A DNA stretch of 64,000 nt from Pirellulales bacterium (GTDB lineage: Bacteria; Planctomycetota; Planctomycetia; Pirellulales; Thermoguttaceae), in assembly GCA_016935315.1 (NCBI GenBank), contig JAFGRD010000078.1:151774-215773 (forward strand). Direction: 5' to 3'. Shown here one piece after another: positions 25,593 through 34,357 of the stretch; the stretch's first letter is position 1; each line of letters starts with the position of its first letter. Position numbers and translations under genes: made by a program. The notes below the pieces were generated by a model that was not told the DNA's origin, did no database searches, and was given only the letters and a program-made list of their open reading frames with translations.

Positions 25593-28500
25593 TTACTCCG
25601 GGTTCTGTGGGGGGACGGCCTCAGGTCCGCGGCCCCATTGCTTGTTGGGCTCGGGGCCCATTTCCAGCACCAGCTTGCCGCCCTGGACCAGCTCGCTGTG
25701 GTAGAGCCACGGCTTGTTCAACGGCTTGCCGTTTAGGGTGGCCGACTGGATATAGACGTTTCGCTTCGAGTTGTTCTTGGCCTCGATCACGAACTGCCCG
25801 CCGGGATAGTACCGCTTGTCGAGATGGATCACGATCCGGTCGAACAGAGGCGAGCCGATCTCGTAGAGGGGCCGGACCGAGCAGCCGCCGTCCATTTCGA
25901 ACAGGCCCATGGCGGCCATCACGAACCAGGCGCCCATCTGGCCCTGGTCTTCGTCGCCGGGCCAGCCGTCGAGCGGCCCGGTGCCGTAGTAACGCTCCAG
26001 GATTTCTCGGCTCCACTTCTGCGTAAGCCACGGCTGACCCGAGTAGTTGAACAGCCATGCCGACTGCATGTTGGGCTGGTTGCCGTGGTTGATCGGAAAC
26101 TCGGCGAAGCGGTCGCCGGTGGCGTTGAAGTTGCTGGGGGCCGAGTCTGCCAGGCCCTTGTCGAGGCGACGGTTGAACCGCTCGCGCCCCAGCAACTCGA
26201 CCAGCCCGACCACGTCGTGGGGCACGAACCAGGTGAACTGCCAGGAGTTGCCCTCGACGAAGCCGCTGCCGACAAAGGGCGAGAACTCCTTGACCCAGCG
26301 ACCGTCCTGGTGCTTCTGACGCATGTAGCCGACCGAGGCGTCGAAGACGTTGCGGTAATTCTGCGCCCGCTTCATGAAGTACTGGTAATCGTCCTGCTTG
26401 CCCAGCGCCTTGGCCATCTGGGCCACGCACCAATCGTCGTAGGCGTATTCCAGCGTGTTGGAGACAGGCCCCTTCTCGACCGGCACGTAGCCCAGCTCCA
26501 TGTAGGGCGCCAACTGCATGTTGCCCACGTGGCCGCCGCCTTCGTGGGGCCGGCCGGGCTCGGTCTGGATGAACTTCATCGCCCGATAGGCCTTTTCCGC
26601 GTCGAAGTTGCGGATGCCCTTCTGATACGCGCTGACAATCAAGGCGATCTCGTGCGAGGCGACCATGATGCTCGAATACTCGATGCCCGTCGGCCCCTTC
26701 GGCAGCCAGCCGCCGCGGTCGGAAATCTCCAGCAGCGACTTGACCCACTGGTTGGCCACTTCGGGATGCACCAGCGTCCAAAGCTGGTTCAGGTTCCAGA
26801 AAGTGTTCCAGAAGGCGTCGCACCCGTAGACCGGCGAGTCCGGGTCCTCGAGCTGCCGGACTTTCTCGTACATGTCGACGTACTTGCCGTTGACGTCGCT
26901 CCAGATCGTCCGGGCGCAATAGGAGCGATACATGTTCGTATAGAACTTGGTCATGTCGTCGGGCGTGCCGCCTTCGACCTCGATTGCCCCCAGCAGCTCG
27001 TTCCACTCCTGCCGTGCCTGTTTCCGCACGGCGTCGAAGTTCCAGCCGAAGGACCCCATTTCCGTGTCCAGGTTCAGCCGGGCCTGCTCGATGCTGACCA
27101 GCGAGATGCCGGTCTTAAGCTGCACGATTTCGTCCTCTTCGGTGGAGAAGCTCAGGAAGACGCCGAGGTCGCCCTTGCCGGCAATTTCGTCGACGTCCTG
27201 GCGGATGTCCTCGCCGACCCAGCCGCCCATGGCGCGGAACGGCTTGTCGAGCCTGGCCACGAAATGCAGCGTGAACTCGTTGTAGGGGGCGTGGCGGCCG
27301 CTCTGCTGTTTGCTGTAGCCCTCGATCTCGGTATCGCTGACCTTCACGACCCGAGCGTCGTGCACGGTGTAGCCGTACTCGGTCGGCGTGAGCAGGTCGA
27401 ACAGAATCCGGGCCTGGTCCGCTTTGGAAAACGTATAGCGCTGCATGCCCGCGCGACAGGTCGAGGTCAGCTCGGCGCGAACGCCGTAGTCGTCGAGCGT
27501 CACCGCGTAATAGCCCGGCGAGGCGACCTCCCGCTGGTGGCTGAAACGCGAGCGATAGCCGGCGTCCGGGTCGTTTTCCGTCCCGGGCACGACTTTCAGC
27601 TCTCCGACGGTCGGCATCGTCAACAATCCGCCCATGGTCCAGGAGTGGAGGTGGCTGAACCCGGCGATGTTGAGGATCGTGTACTCGTAGCCGGCTTTCC
27701 AGGACTGACGTTGATTGTCGGGGCTGAGCTTGACCATGCTGAACGGGGTGGAGGGGCCGGGATAGAGCATCCACCGCGAGGTCGAAGTGCCCAGCAGGCA
27801 GTCGACCCAATCGACCGGTTGGCGCTCGACGGCCGGAGTACGGACGGTCTGCCCACGGTCGATCGTCTTGCCGTCGCACAGCATCTCCACCGTCACGGGC
27901 GTATCGGTCTCGACCGGCGGCAGCCGCAGATGGGCCGTGCCGATGCCCGGCTTGACCTGAATCGGCATCGATGCCAGTCCGCTCGCCTGCAGCACAACCT
28001 CGGTCGGCCCGCCCACGTGGATCAGCTTCACGGCGACGTCCTGCCACAACCTCTCGCCCTGGCGGGTCAGCCATGGCTCGGCGCGGACCGACTGGATGAA
28101 TGTGCCGCCGGCCAGTTCCGCGTCGGCCGACGCCGGCACTTCCAGGGTCACACAGTCGTAGAGCACCCAGCTCAGGTCGGCATTGGTGATCCGGATCGTG
28201 CAGAGGCCCGCATCGAGCGGACCCAGCGCAATCGAGATGCGGTGTTCGCGGCCGGCCGACGGATTGCCCGTGATCGAGGCGTCGCCCTCGCCCTTGGGCG
28301 TCTGGTGCCGGAAGAGGCGGCCGCCGACCTCGACCGTCAGGCAGGGGGGCTTGAGGCCGTGCGTATCGACCAGATCGATCACCAGCCGGCAATCGCCTTC
28401 GATCTTGTGCGCAAGGCCGAAGAGAATCGTAAACGTGTGCGGGCTGCCGCCGGCCCAGGCGTCATCCGGTCCGGGATGGCAATAAGGCCAGGTTTTGCTC

Positions 28501-28706
28501 GCGTCGGAATGGCCCACCACGAACAGCCCGTCGCGGCCAAAGCGGTTGTAGCCGTCGGGGGCCAGGGCAAATTCGGCCGTGTCGTTGTCGGCTTTGCCGA
28601 TTTTCCAAAGCGGTTTCGTTTCTTCTGCAGCGGCCGCAGCGTGGTTCGCCACGGTGGTGAGGACGGTCACTAGTGGGACAAGAAGTCCGCAAAGCAGTCG
28701 GCACAT
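25593..28706 (-). CDS. secreted GH92 alpha-mannosidase
   Basis: This 1037-aa enzyme belongs to glycoside hydrolase family 92, calcium-dependent exo-alpha-mannosidases. Family segments include GFSHLHSWTMGG, YGCDAFWNTFW, EGNSWQFTWFVPHD near residue 817, HGNQP near 873, DEDQGQMGAWFV and YEIGSPLFD near the end. A signal peptide precedes the mature protein. Residues ~30-190 form an extra beta-domain also found at the N-terminus of the GH38 enzyme (LWKIGKADN, HPGPDDAWAGG, SWVLYD). GGAAGGA precedes the start. The gene is the third of four in an operon with a sulfatase and an FAD oxidoreductase. Confidence 0.93.
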   Translation of the reverse strand: MCRLLCGLLVPLVTVLTTVANHAAAAAEETKPLWKIGKADNDTAEFALAPDGYNRFGRDGLFVVGHSDASKTWPYCHPGPDDAWAGGSPHTFTILFGLAHKIEGDCRLVIDLVDTHGLKPPCLTVEVGGRLFRHQTPKGEGDASITGNPSAGREHRISIALGPLDAGLCTIRITNADLSWVLYDCVTLEVPASADAELAGGTFIQSVRAEPWLTRQGERLWQDVAVKLIHVGGPTEVVLQASGLASMPIQVKPGIGTAHLRLPPVETDTPVTVEMLCDGKTIDRGQTVRTPAVERQPVDWVDCLLGTSTSRWMLYPGPSTPFSMVKLSPDNQRQSWKAGYEYTILNIAGFSHLHSWTMGGLLTMPTVGELKVVPGTENDPDAGYRSRFSHQREVASPGYYAVTLDDYGVRAELTSTCRAGMQRYTFSKADQARILFDLLTPTEYGYTVHDARVVKVSDTEIEGYSKQQSGRHAPYNEFTLHFVARLDKPFRAMGGWVGEDIRQDVDEIAGKGDLGVFLSFSTEEDEIVQLKTGISLVSIEQARLNLDTEMGSFGWNFDAVRKQARQEWNELLGAIEVEGGTPDDMTKFYTNMYRSYCARTIWSDVNGKYVDMYEKVRQLEDPDSPVYGCDAFWNTFWNLNQLWTLVHPEVANQWVKSLLEISDRGGWLPKGPTGIEYSSIMVASHEIALIVSAYQKGIRNFDAEKAYRAMKFIQTEPGRPHEGGGHVGNMQLAPYMELGYVPVEKGPVSNTLEYAYDDWCVAQMAKALGKQDDYQYFMKRAQNYRNVFDASVGYMRQKHQDGRWVKEFSPFVGSGFVEGNSWQFTWFVPHDVVGLVELLGRERFNRRLDKGLADSAPSNFNATGDRFAEFPINHGNQPNMQSAWLFNYSGQPWLTQKWSREILERYYGTGPLDGWPGDEDQGQMGAWFVMAAMGLFEMDGGCSVRPLYEIGSPLFDRIVIHLDKRYYPGGQFVIEAKNNSKRNVYIQSATLNGKPLNKPWLYHSELVQGGKLVLEMGPEPNKQWGRGPEAVPPQNPE

Positions 28707-28791
28707 GGTTCTGTTCCTTCCGGGGTTCTGGTTGCGCGGATAACTCTTTCCGCTCTAACGGTTTGCGTTGATCATGTTATCCGATACTTCA

Positions 28792-30738
28792 TCAGCGCAA
28801 GACCTGGCGGAGTCGGTTCTTTGCGGCCCCCCTCGTTGCCCGCTCGTCTTCAGAGGCGATGCTTACCTTACCCACGCCGCGGGTCATCAGCCCCTTCAAC
28901 TCGTCGAGGTAGTTCGTGTAGACGTCTCGCGGGTCGGCGTCATGACGCGCGCACAGCGCGGCTGCCATGCCGACGATCTCACCCATCATGCCGCCGGTGC
29001 GCATCACGCGAACCGCGCCCAGGGCCTCGTGCGTAACGCTCACGTCGCGGCCGGCCATCAGCAGATTCGGCACGTTGCGAGAATAGAGGCAGCGATAGGG
29101 GACCCAGTACGGCTGAGGATAATCGGTGTAATGGGCCCGGGAAATGAACGCGTCGCCCTCGAACCCCTTTTCGTAACGGGGATCGGGCAGGTGCAGGTCC
29201 ATCTTCCAGCCGGTCGGCACGCAACCGTCGGGATACTCCTTGCCGTCGAGGAGATCGTCTTTCGAGAGGACCACGTCACCCAGCAGTCGGCGCGATTCGC
29301 GCGGGCCGGAAATGTGGGCGGCCCAGTGGAGCTTGTGGTTTGGATAGGCTTGGTCGACGTTCTTCAACGCGTCCCAAGCCCCGTACATGGCCCGGAAATT
29401 CCAGTCGCGGATAGACTCCCGGTCCGCGATCGGATCGTGCTCGAAGCCGGCTTCCCAGAACCAGACGCCCACGGCCAGCAGACCGCGCTTGTCGTTGCCG
29501 CGGCCGGGAAAGGGCTTGTCGGCCAGGTCGAGCGCCCAGGGACATCGCGGAAACAACGATGGTTTGCCCGTGTCCACCACGTTCCACAGGTTGCAGCGGC
29601 CCATGTGCCCATGGCGAGTCATGTCGCAATCGGCGCCGCTGCGGAACCCGATGCAGCCGTCGCCCGTGCAATCGGCGAACCAGCGGCCGGCCAGGCGCAC
29701 GCGGCGGCGCGTCCGCGTGTGTTGGGCGATGACGGCCGTGATGCGGCCGCTGCCGGTTTCTACCTCGTTGGCCCGGTGTTGCAGCAACAGGCAAATGTTC
29801 TCTTCAGCCTGGACCAGTGCCAGCTTCCGATCGTCTTCGTAGATCGCGGCCGTGTTGCCGGGGCCGTAATGTGCCCGTTGCTTCTGCTCGAGTTCTGCGA
29901 CCACGTCGCCAACCCGCGGATACGGTGGGCGGCCGATGACGCCGTTGAGCCAGACGCGAACCTCCGAGCTGTTGTTGCCGCCGAGCACCGGCCGGTCCTG
30001 GACCAGGGCGACTTTCAGATCGAGCCGGGCTGCCGACAAGGCGGCACACGTGCCGGCAATGCCGCCGCCGACCACTACCAGATCGAAGCGTCCGCCGTCG
30101 TCGGCCCGCTCGGACAGCCCGAGAAGATCGCGCCGCCAGGCGGCCATTTCGGGTTCTTCGTTGGGCGGGTGGAAGTCCGTATCGGCCGTCAGCAGGATCG
30201 CATCGCAACGGCCCTCGAAGCCGGTCAGGTCGTGCAGCACGACGGCAACCTTGCCCTTGCGCAAGTCAATGCTCCCACCGTCCTGCCAGTGCCACGCGGC
30301 GCCTTGGGTGCCGAACGTCGTGCCCAGCGGCGTGCCGTCGATGAGCAATTGAAACCGGCCCGGCGCGCCGGGCGCGTTCCACGGCCCGACCCAATCGCGC
30401 GTGCGGACCCAAACGCGATACGCGCCCTCGGCCGGAACCTCGACCGTCGTGGTCGCATCGTCAACGGGGATGCCCAGTCCGTGAGCCAGCAGGAACGGCG
30501 AGCCCATCTGGTCCATGAACTGAGAGTCGTCGACCCAGCCGCCGTAATCTTCAAAGCGCTCGGCTTCGATGAGAACGGCTACTGTTTCTCGGAGCTTCCG
30601 GACTTCGCGGGGCTTCTGGGCTTCTCGGGGCTTCTGGGCTTCTCGGGGCTTCTCGGCCCCACAGAGAGACGCTGCCAAGACTGTACCCAGCAGGCCGACA
30701 CCCAGGGCCACATCGCCCAGTGTTGCACATAGTCTCAT
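28792..30738 (-). CDS. secreted FAD-dependent oxidoreductase with N-terminal beta-domain
   Basis: The 648-aa protein has an N-terminal signal peptide, a short Lys/Arg/Glu repeat (KPREAQ, residues ~30-50), then a carbohydrate-binding-like beta-domain (~55-185; EAERFEDYGGW, AYRVWVRTRDW). The FAD domain starts at FDLVVVGGGIAGTCAALSAA (~217) and ends with LLMAGRDVSVTHEALGAVRVMRTGGMMG, typical of the FAD-dependent oxidoreductase family PF12831. Such proteins often accompany polysaccharide degradation in planctomycetes, but their substrates are unknown. It is 15 bp behind a sulfatase gene and 85 bp ahead of the GH92 gene, all on the minus strand. Confidence 0.85.
   Translation of the reverse strand: MRLCATLGDVALGVGLLGTVLAASLCGAEKPREAQKPREAQKPREVRKLRETVAVLIEAERFEDYGGWVDDSQFMDQMGSPFLLAHGLGIPVDDATTTVEVPAEGAYRVWVRTRDWVGPWNAPGAPGRFQLLIDGTPLGTTFGTQGAAWHWQDGGSIDLRKGKVAVVLHDLTGFEGRCDAILLTADTDFHPPNEEPEMAAWRRDLLGLSERADDGGRFDLVVVGGGIAGTCAALSAARLDLKVALVQDRPVLGGNNSSEVRVWLNGVIGRPPYPRVGDVVAELEQKQRAHYGPGNTAAIYEDDRKLALVQAEENICLLLQHRANEVETGSGRITAVIAQHTRTRRRVRLAGRWFADCTGDGCIGFRSGADCDMTRHGHMGRCNLWNVVDTGKPSLFPRCPWALDLADKPFPGRGNDKRGLLAVGVWFWEAGFEHDPIADRESIRDWNFRAMYGAWDALKNVDQAYPNHKLHWAAHISGPRESRRLLGDVVLSKDDLLDGKEYPDGCVPTGWKMDLHLPDPRYEKGFEGDAFISRAHYTDYPQPYWVPYRCLYSRNVPNLLMAGRDVSVTHEALGAVRVMRTGGMMGEIVGMAAALCARHDADPRDVYTNYLDELKGLMTRGVGKVSIASEDERATRGAAKNRLRQVLR
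30613..30648. repeat. 18-bp tandem repeats inside the FAD oxidoreductase gene
   Basis: CTTCTGGGCTTCTCGGGG occurs twice in a row (30613-30630 and 30631-30648), with part of a third unit after it. It encodes the repeated KPREAQ linker after the signal peptide. The unit length is a multiple of three, so copy changes keep the frame. Confidence 0.9.
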
Positions 30739-30753
30739 GGGATTGGTGTCCGG

Positions 30754-32163
30754 CTATCGCGGCGGATCGGCGTTCGGTTGTTGCGGCTCGACGTGGGCCG
30801 CATCCATCGCATGCTTCAATTGGACGGCGATTTCCGGATAATCTCCGGAGACGTCGTCCGCTTCGCCCAGATCAGCATCCAAGTCGTACAGCTCGACCTT
30901 GCCGTTCGGCGGCAGACGCACGGCCTTCCACTTGCCCATCCGCACCGCCTGTTTGCCGTGGAACTCCCAGTACAAATACTCGTGCTGGTTCTGCCCGGCC
31001 TTGTTGCCCAGCAGCGTGGGCAGGTAGCTGATGCCGTCGATGTCCCGCGGCGCCTCGACGCCGACCAGCTCGCACGCCGTGGGCAGGAAATCCCAGAAGG
31101 CCGAAACGTGATCGGTCGTGGCGGCGGATGGGATCTTACCGGGCCAGCGGGCAATCAGCGGCACGCGGATGCCGCCCTCGTACAAGTCGCGTTTGATGCC
31201 GCGCAGCGGGCCGTTGCTGTCGTTGAAGTCAGGGTCGTTGCCTCCCTCGCGGTGCGGGCCGTTGTCGCTGGTGAACAGCACGAGCGTCTTCTCGTCGATG
31301 CCCAGTTCCTTCAGCTTCGCCAGCAGCCTCCCCACGTCGGCGTCCATCCGGGTGATCATCGCCGCGTGGCCCTTTTGCGGTTCGGGCCAATCCAGCTCGG
31401 CGTACGGGCCCAGCGACGGCACCTCCATGCCGCGGCTGCCGGCCTCGTTGTTGGCGTGGGGAATGGTCAACGCCAGGTAGAGAAAGAAGGGCTTGCCCTT
31501 GTTCCGCTCGACGAACCGGATCGCCTCGGCCGCACACAGGTCGTGAGAGTATTGGGCCCGCTCGACGGCGACCCCGGCCCCATCTTCCCTCGGCACGGCC
31601 ACCTTGTTGCCGGCAAGCGGCACGCGCTCGGTGTTGCGAAAGAGTAACTCGGGGTAGTAGTTGTGGGCGTGGCGCTGACAGAGGTATCCGAAGAAGTAGT
31701 CGAATCCTTGCTGGTTGGGGATGCCGGTCGAGTCCGGCCCGCCCAGGCCCCATTTGCCGATCAGGCCGGTGGCGTAGCCGGCTTGGTGCAGCAGCCGGGC
31801 CACGGTGGGGGTGCCGGGGCGAAGGGGCAATTGCCCCATCGGGCGAAACTCCTGGTTGCCGCGGACGTAGCTGTGACCCGTATGCATGCCGGTCATCAGC
31901 ACGCACCGCGACGGGGCGCAGACCGTGCTGCCGGCGTAGTGGTCGGTAAAACGGATCCCCTCGGCGGCCATCTTATCCAGCGAAGGCGTCTGGATTCGCT
32001 GCTGTCCGTAGCAGCCGAGGTCGCCGTAGCCGAGGTCGTCGACCAGGACGTAGATCAGATTCGGCTTCTCGGCCGCGGCCGCGCCGGCCGGCAGCCACGC
32101 GAACGCCAGCGCAAGTGATATCGACGGGAACAGCCGAACGAGAAGTCCTCGGATGGGTCGCAT
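30754..32163 (-). CDS. secreted arylsulfatase-type sulfatase (type I)
   Basis: The 469-aa enzyme hydrolyses sulfate esters. The formylglycine site is CAPSR near residue 79, preceded by the metal-binding VLVDDLGYGD and followed by GHSYVRGN and GLIGKWGLGG. It has a signal peptide (MRPIRGLLVRLFPSISLALAFAWL). A GAGGAG site supports ATG 32163. The Cys-type motif needs maturation by an anSME or FGE enzyme, neither of which is in the window. It leads the minus-strand operon sulfatase, FAD oxidoreductase, GH92, SagB. Substrate class (carrageenan, fucoidan or another) cannot be told. Confidence 0.93.
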   Translation of the reverse strand: MRPIRGLLVRLFPSISLALAFAWLPAGAAAAEKPNLIYVLVDDLGYGDLGCYGQQRIQTPSLDKMAAEGIRFTDHYAGSTVCAPSRCVLMTGMHTGHSYVRGNQEFRPMGQLPLRPGTPTVARLLHQAGYATGLIGKWGLGGPDSTGIPNQQGFDYFFGYLCQRHAHNYYPELLFRNTERVPLAGNKVAVPREDGAGVAVERAQYSHDLCAAEAIRFVERNKGKPFFLYLALTIPHANNEAGSRGMEVPSLGPYAELDWPEPQKGHAAMITRMDADVGRLLAKLKELGIDEKTLVLFTSDNGPHREGGNDPDFNDSNGPLRGIKRDLYEGGIRVPLIARWPGKIPSAATTDHVSAFWDFLPTACELVGVEAPRDIDGISYLPTLLGNKAGQNQHEYLYWEFHGKQAVRMGKWKAVRLPPNGKVELYDLDADLGEADDVSGDYPEIAVQLKHAMDAAHVEPQQPNADPPR

Positions 32164-32376
32164 CAGTGTGTCTCCTCGTGTGGGCCGCTGGGGGGAGCCG
32201 AGACCAGGCAGGTTCCCGGTCATTATCACCGGTCCGTATGCGGGAATCAATCCGGTCGGTCGCCGATTACACGAGTTGCAGTCACAGATCACCTTGGGTA
32301 TATTGGCCGGGTGGCTGCCGGTGGCGACGCCGGCGCCGCGGGTCTCGAACAGCGATTTCGCATTGCCCCGCCCTTA

Positions 32377-32475
32377 TTGGTGTTTGCATGGTGAATGATC
32401 CAGGCCGACCAACGGGAGGCCGGAAAAATCGGGCTCCCGTTGGTCGCCCTCGTGCATTGACTGTGCAAGGGTCAA
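32377..32475 (+). repeat. 99-bp palindromic intergenic repeat, copy D
   Basis: This copy sits in the 352-bp spacer between two divergent sulfatase genes. The core arms are GACCAACGGGAG and CTCCCGTTGGTC (12 bp, perfect). It is nearly identical to copy E at 44963 over the central half. The rest of the spacer shows no gene. The copy ends 41 bp before the second sulfatase ATG. Confidence 0.92.
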
Positions 32476-32515
32476 TCGCGTCGTCTCTGCCGGTCAGACG
32501 ACCCCTGCCCCGAGC

Positions 32516-34312
32516 ATGATGGAGGACCCTCTCGTGATCGTCCAGCGCTACCCCACCGTGACTTGTCTGCAAGCCGCCGCCCTCGCGGCCGTGCTCGTAC
32601 TGCCCGCGTTGGCCGCCGCCGCGCCGGCCGCCACCGCGCGTCCCAACGTCATCCTGGTGATTACCGACGACCAAGGCTACGGCGACGTGGCGGCCCATGG
32701 CAACACGATGATCCAGACACCCAACCTCGACAAGCTCTATGCCCAGAGCGCGCGGCTGACCGATTTCCACGTCGATCCCACCTGTTCGCCGACGCGTTCG
32801 GCCCTGATGTCGGGCCGCTACTCGACGCGTACCGGCGTGTGGCACACGATCATGGGCCGTTCGCTGATGAGTCCCGACGAGGTCACGCTGGCCGAGACCT
32901 TTCAGGCCAACGGGTATCGTACGGGCATGTTCGGCAAGTGGCATCTGGGCGACAACTTCCCTTGCCGCCCCCAAGACCAGGGCTTTGACGAGACGTTCTA
33001 TCACGGCGGCGGCGGCGTGGGCCAGGGGCCCGACTACTGGGGTAACGACTACTTCGACGACACCTACTTCCGCAACGGCACGCCCGAGAAAGTCACCGGC
33101 TATTGCACCGATGTCTGGTTCGCCAACGCGCTTGAGTTCATCGAACGGCACAAGGACGGCCCGTTTTTTGCCTATCTTTCGACCAACGCCCCGCACGGGC
33201 CGTACCTCGTTTCGGAGAAGTACTCGAAGCCGTACGCCGCGAAGGGCGTGCCCAGCCCGATGGCCGAGTTCTACGGCATGATCACCAACATCGACGAGAA
33301 CATGGGCAGGCTGCTGGCGAAGCTGCGGCAGTGGGGACTCGAAGAAAACACGATCCTGATCTTCATGACCGACAACGGCACCGCTGCTGGATGGCGCGGC
33401 GGCGGAAAAGAGAAACAGGGGACGGGCAAGCAGCCGTGGCGGGGTTTCAACGCCGGCATGCGCGGCACGAAGGGCTCCGAGTACGACGGCGGCCACCGCG
33501 TGCCGCTGTACGTTCGCTGGCCGGCCGGCAAGATCGGCGGCGGCCGCGACGTCGATCAACTGACCGCCCACGTCGACGTGTTGCCCACGCTGGCCGACCT
33601 GTGCGGCCTGAAACGGCCCGACGGCCCCCAGCTGGACGGGACAAGCCTTGCCGGCTTGTTGCGCGGCGACACCGAATCGCTCCGCGGCCGCACGCTGCTG
33701 GTCCATTCTCAACGCATTCCGTATCCCGAGAAGTGGCGCAAGTCCGCCGTGATGACCCAACGATGGCGGCTGGTCGACGGCCGGGAGCTCTACGACATCC
33801 AGGCCGATCCGGGGCAGGAGAAAGATATCGCCGCCGAGCACGTCGAGGCGGTCAAGCGGTTGCGCCGGAGTTACGAGGACTGGTGGAAGAGTCTGTCGGT
33901 CGTGTTCGACGATTCGGTTTCCATCGGCATCGGCTCGCCGGCGGAGCCCCGCACGCAATTGCACCCGCACGACTGGCACGTCGAGAACCAGGGGCTCTCC
34001 TCATGGCATCAAGGGCACGTTCGCAGCGGCCACCTGGGCAACGGGTATTGGGCGATCGACGTGCAGCGCGACGGCCTGTACGAGTTCGAGCTGCGCCGTT
34101 GGCCCGACCATGTGGACGAGCCTATCGAGGCCACCGAGGCCCGGCTGAAAATCGGCGACACGGACGTCAGCCGGCCGGTGCCGCCGGAGGCGAAGCAAGT
34201 TTCGTTCGAGATCGAGCTTCGAGCCGGGCGAACGCGCCTGCAAACCTGGCTGACGACTCCGGAAGGAAAGACGCGGGGGGCGTATTTTGTCTACGTTCGC
34301 CGGCTGAGATAG
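32516..34312 (+). CDS. secreted sulfatase (type I) with C-terminal extension
   Basis: The 598-aa sulfatase carries the formylglycine motif CSPTR near residue 90, metal-binding VITDDQGYGDV and FGKWHLGDN. After the catalytic domain ends (~residue 455), about 140 residues form a beta-rich module (SAEPRTQLHPHDW-like region, YWAIDVQRDGLYEFELRRWP). ATG 32516 or 32519 is an option, but GTG 32534, preceded by GGAGG, is at least as good a start and leaves a signal peptide intact. It is divergent from the first sulfatase with repeat D in between, so the two could be co-regulated. No maturation enzyme is nearby. Confidence 0.92.
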   Translation: MMEDPLVIVQRYPTVTCLQAAALAAVLVLPALAAAAPAATARPNVILVITDDQGYGDVAAHGNTMIQTPNLDKLYAQSARLTDFHVDPTCSPTRSALMSGRYSTRTGVWHTIMGRSLMSPDEVTLAETFQANGYRTGMFGKWHLGDNFPCRPQDQGFDETFYHGGGGVGQGPDYWGNDYFDDTYFRNGTPEKVTGYCTDVWFANALEFIERHKDGPFFAYLSTNAPHGPYLVSEKYSKPYAAKGVPSPMAEFYGMITNIDENMGRLLAKLRQWGLEENTILIFMTDNGTAAGWRGGGKEKQGTGKQPWRGFNAGMRGTKGSEYDGGHRVPLYVRWPAGKIGGGRDVDQLTAHVDVLPTLADLCGLKRPDGPQLDGTSLAGLLRGDTESLRGRTLLVHSQRIPYPEKWRKSAVMTQRWRLVDGRELYDIQADPGQEKDIAAEHVEAVKRLRRSYEDWWKSLSVVFDDSVSIGIGSPAEPRTQLHPHDWHVENQGLSSWHQGHVRSGHLGNGYWAIDVQRDGLYEFELRRWPDHVDEPIEATEARLKIGDTDVSRPVPPEAKQVSFEIELRAGRTRLQTWLTTPEGKTRGAYFVYVRRLR

Positions 34313-34357
34313 CCCGCGGTTGGCTCTCGAGGATTGCATCAAGAAAGGAAGCCCACT

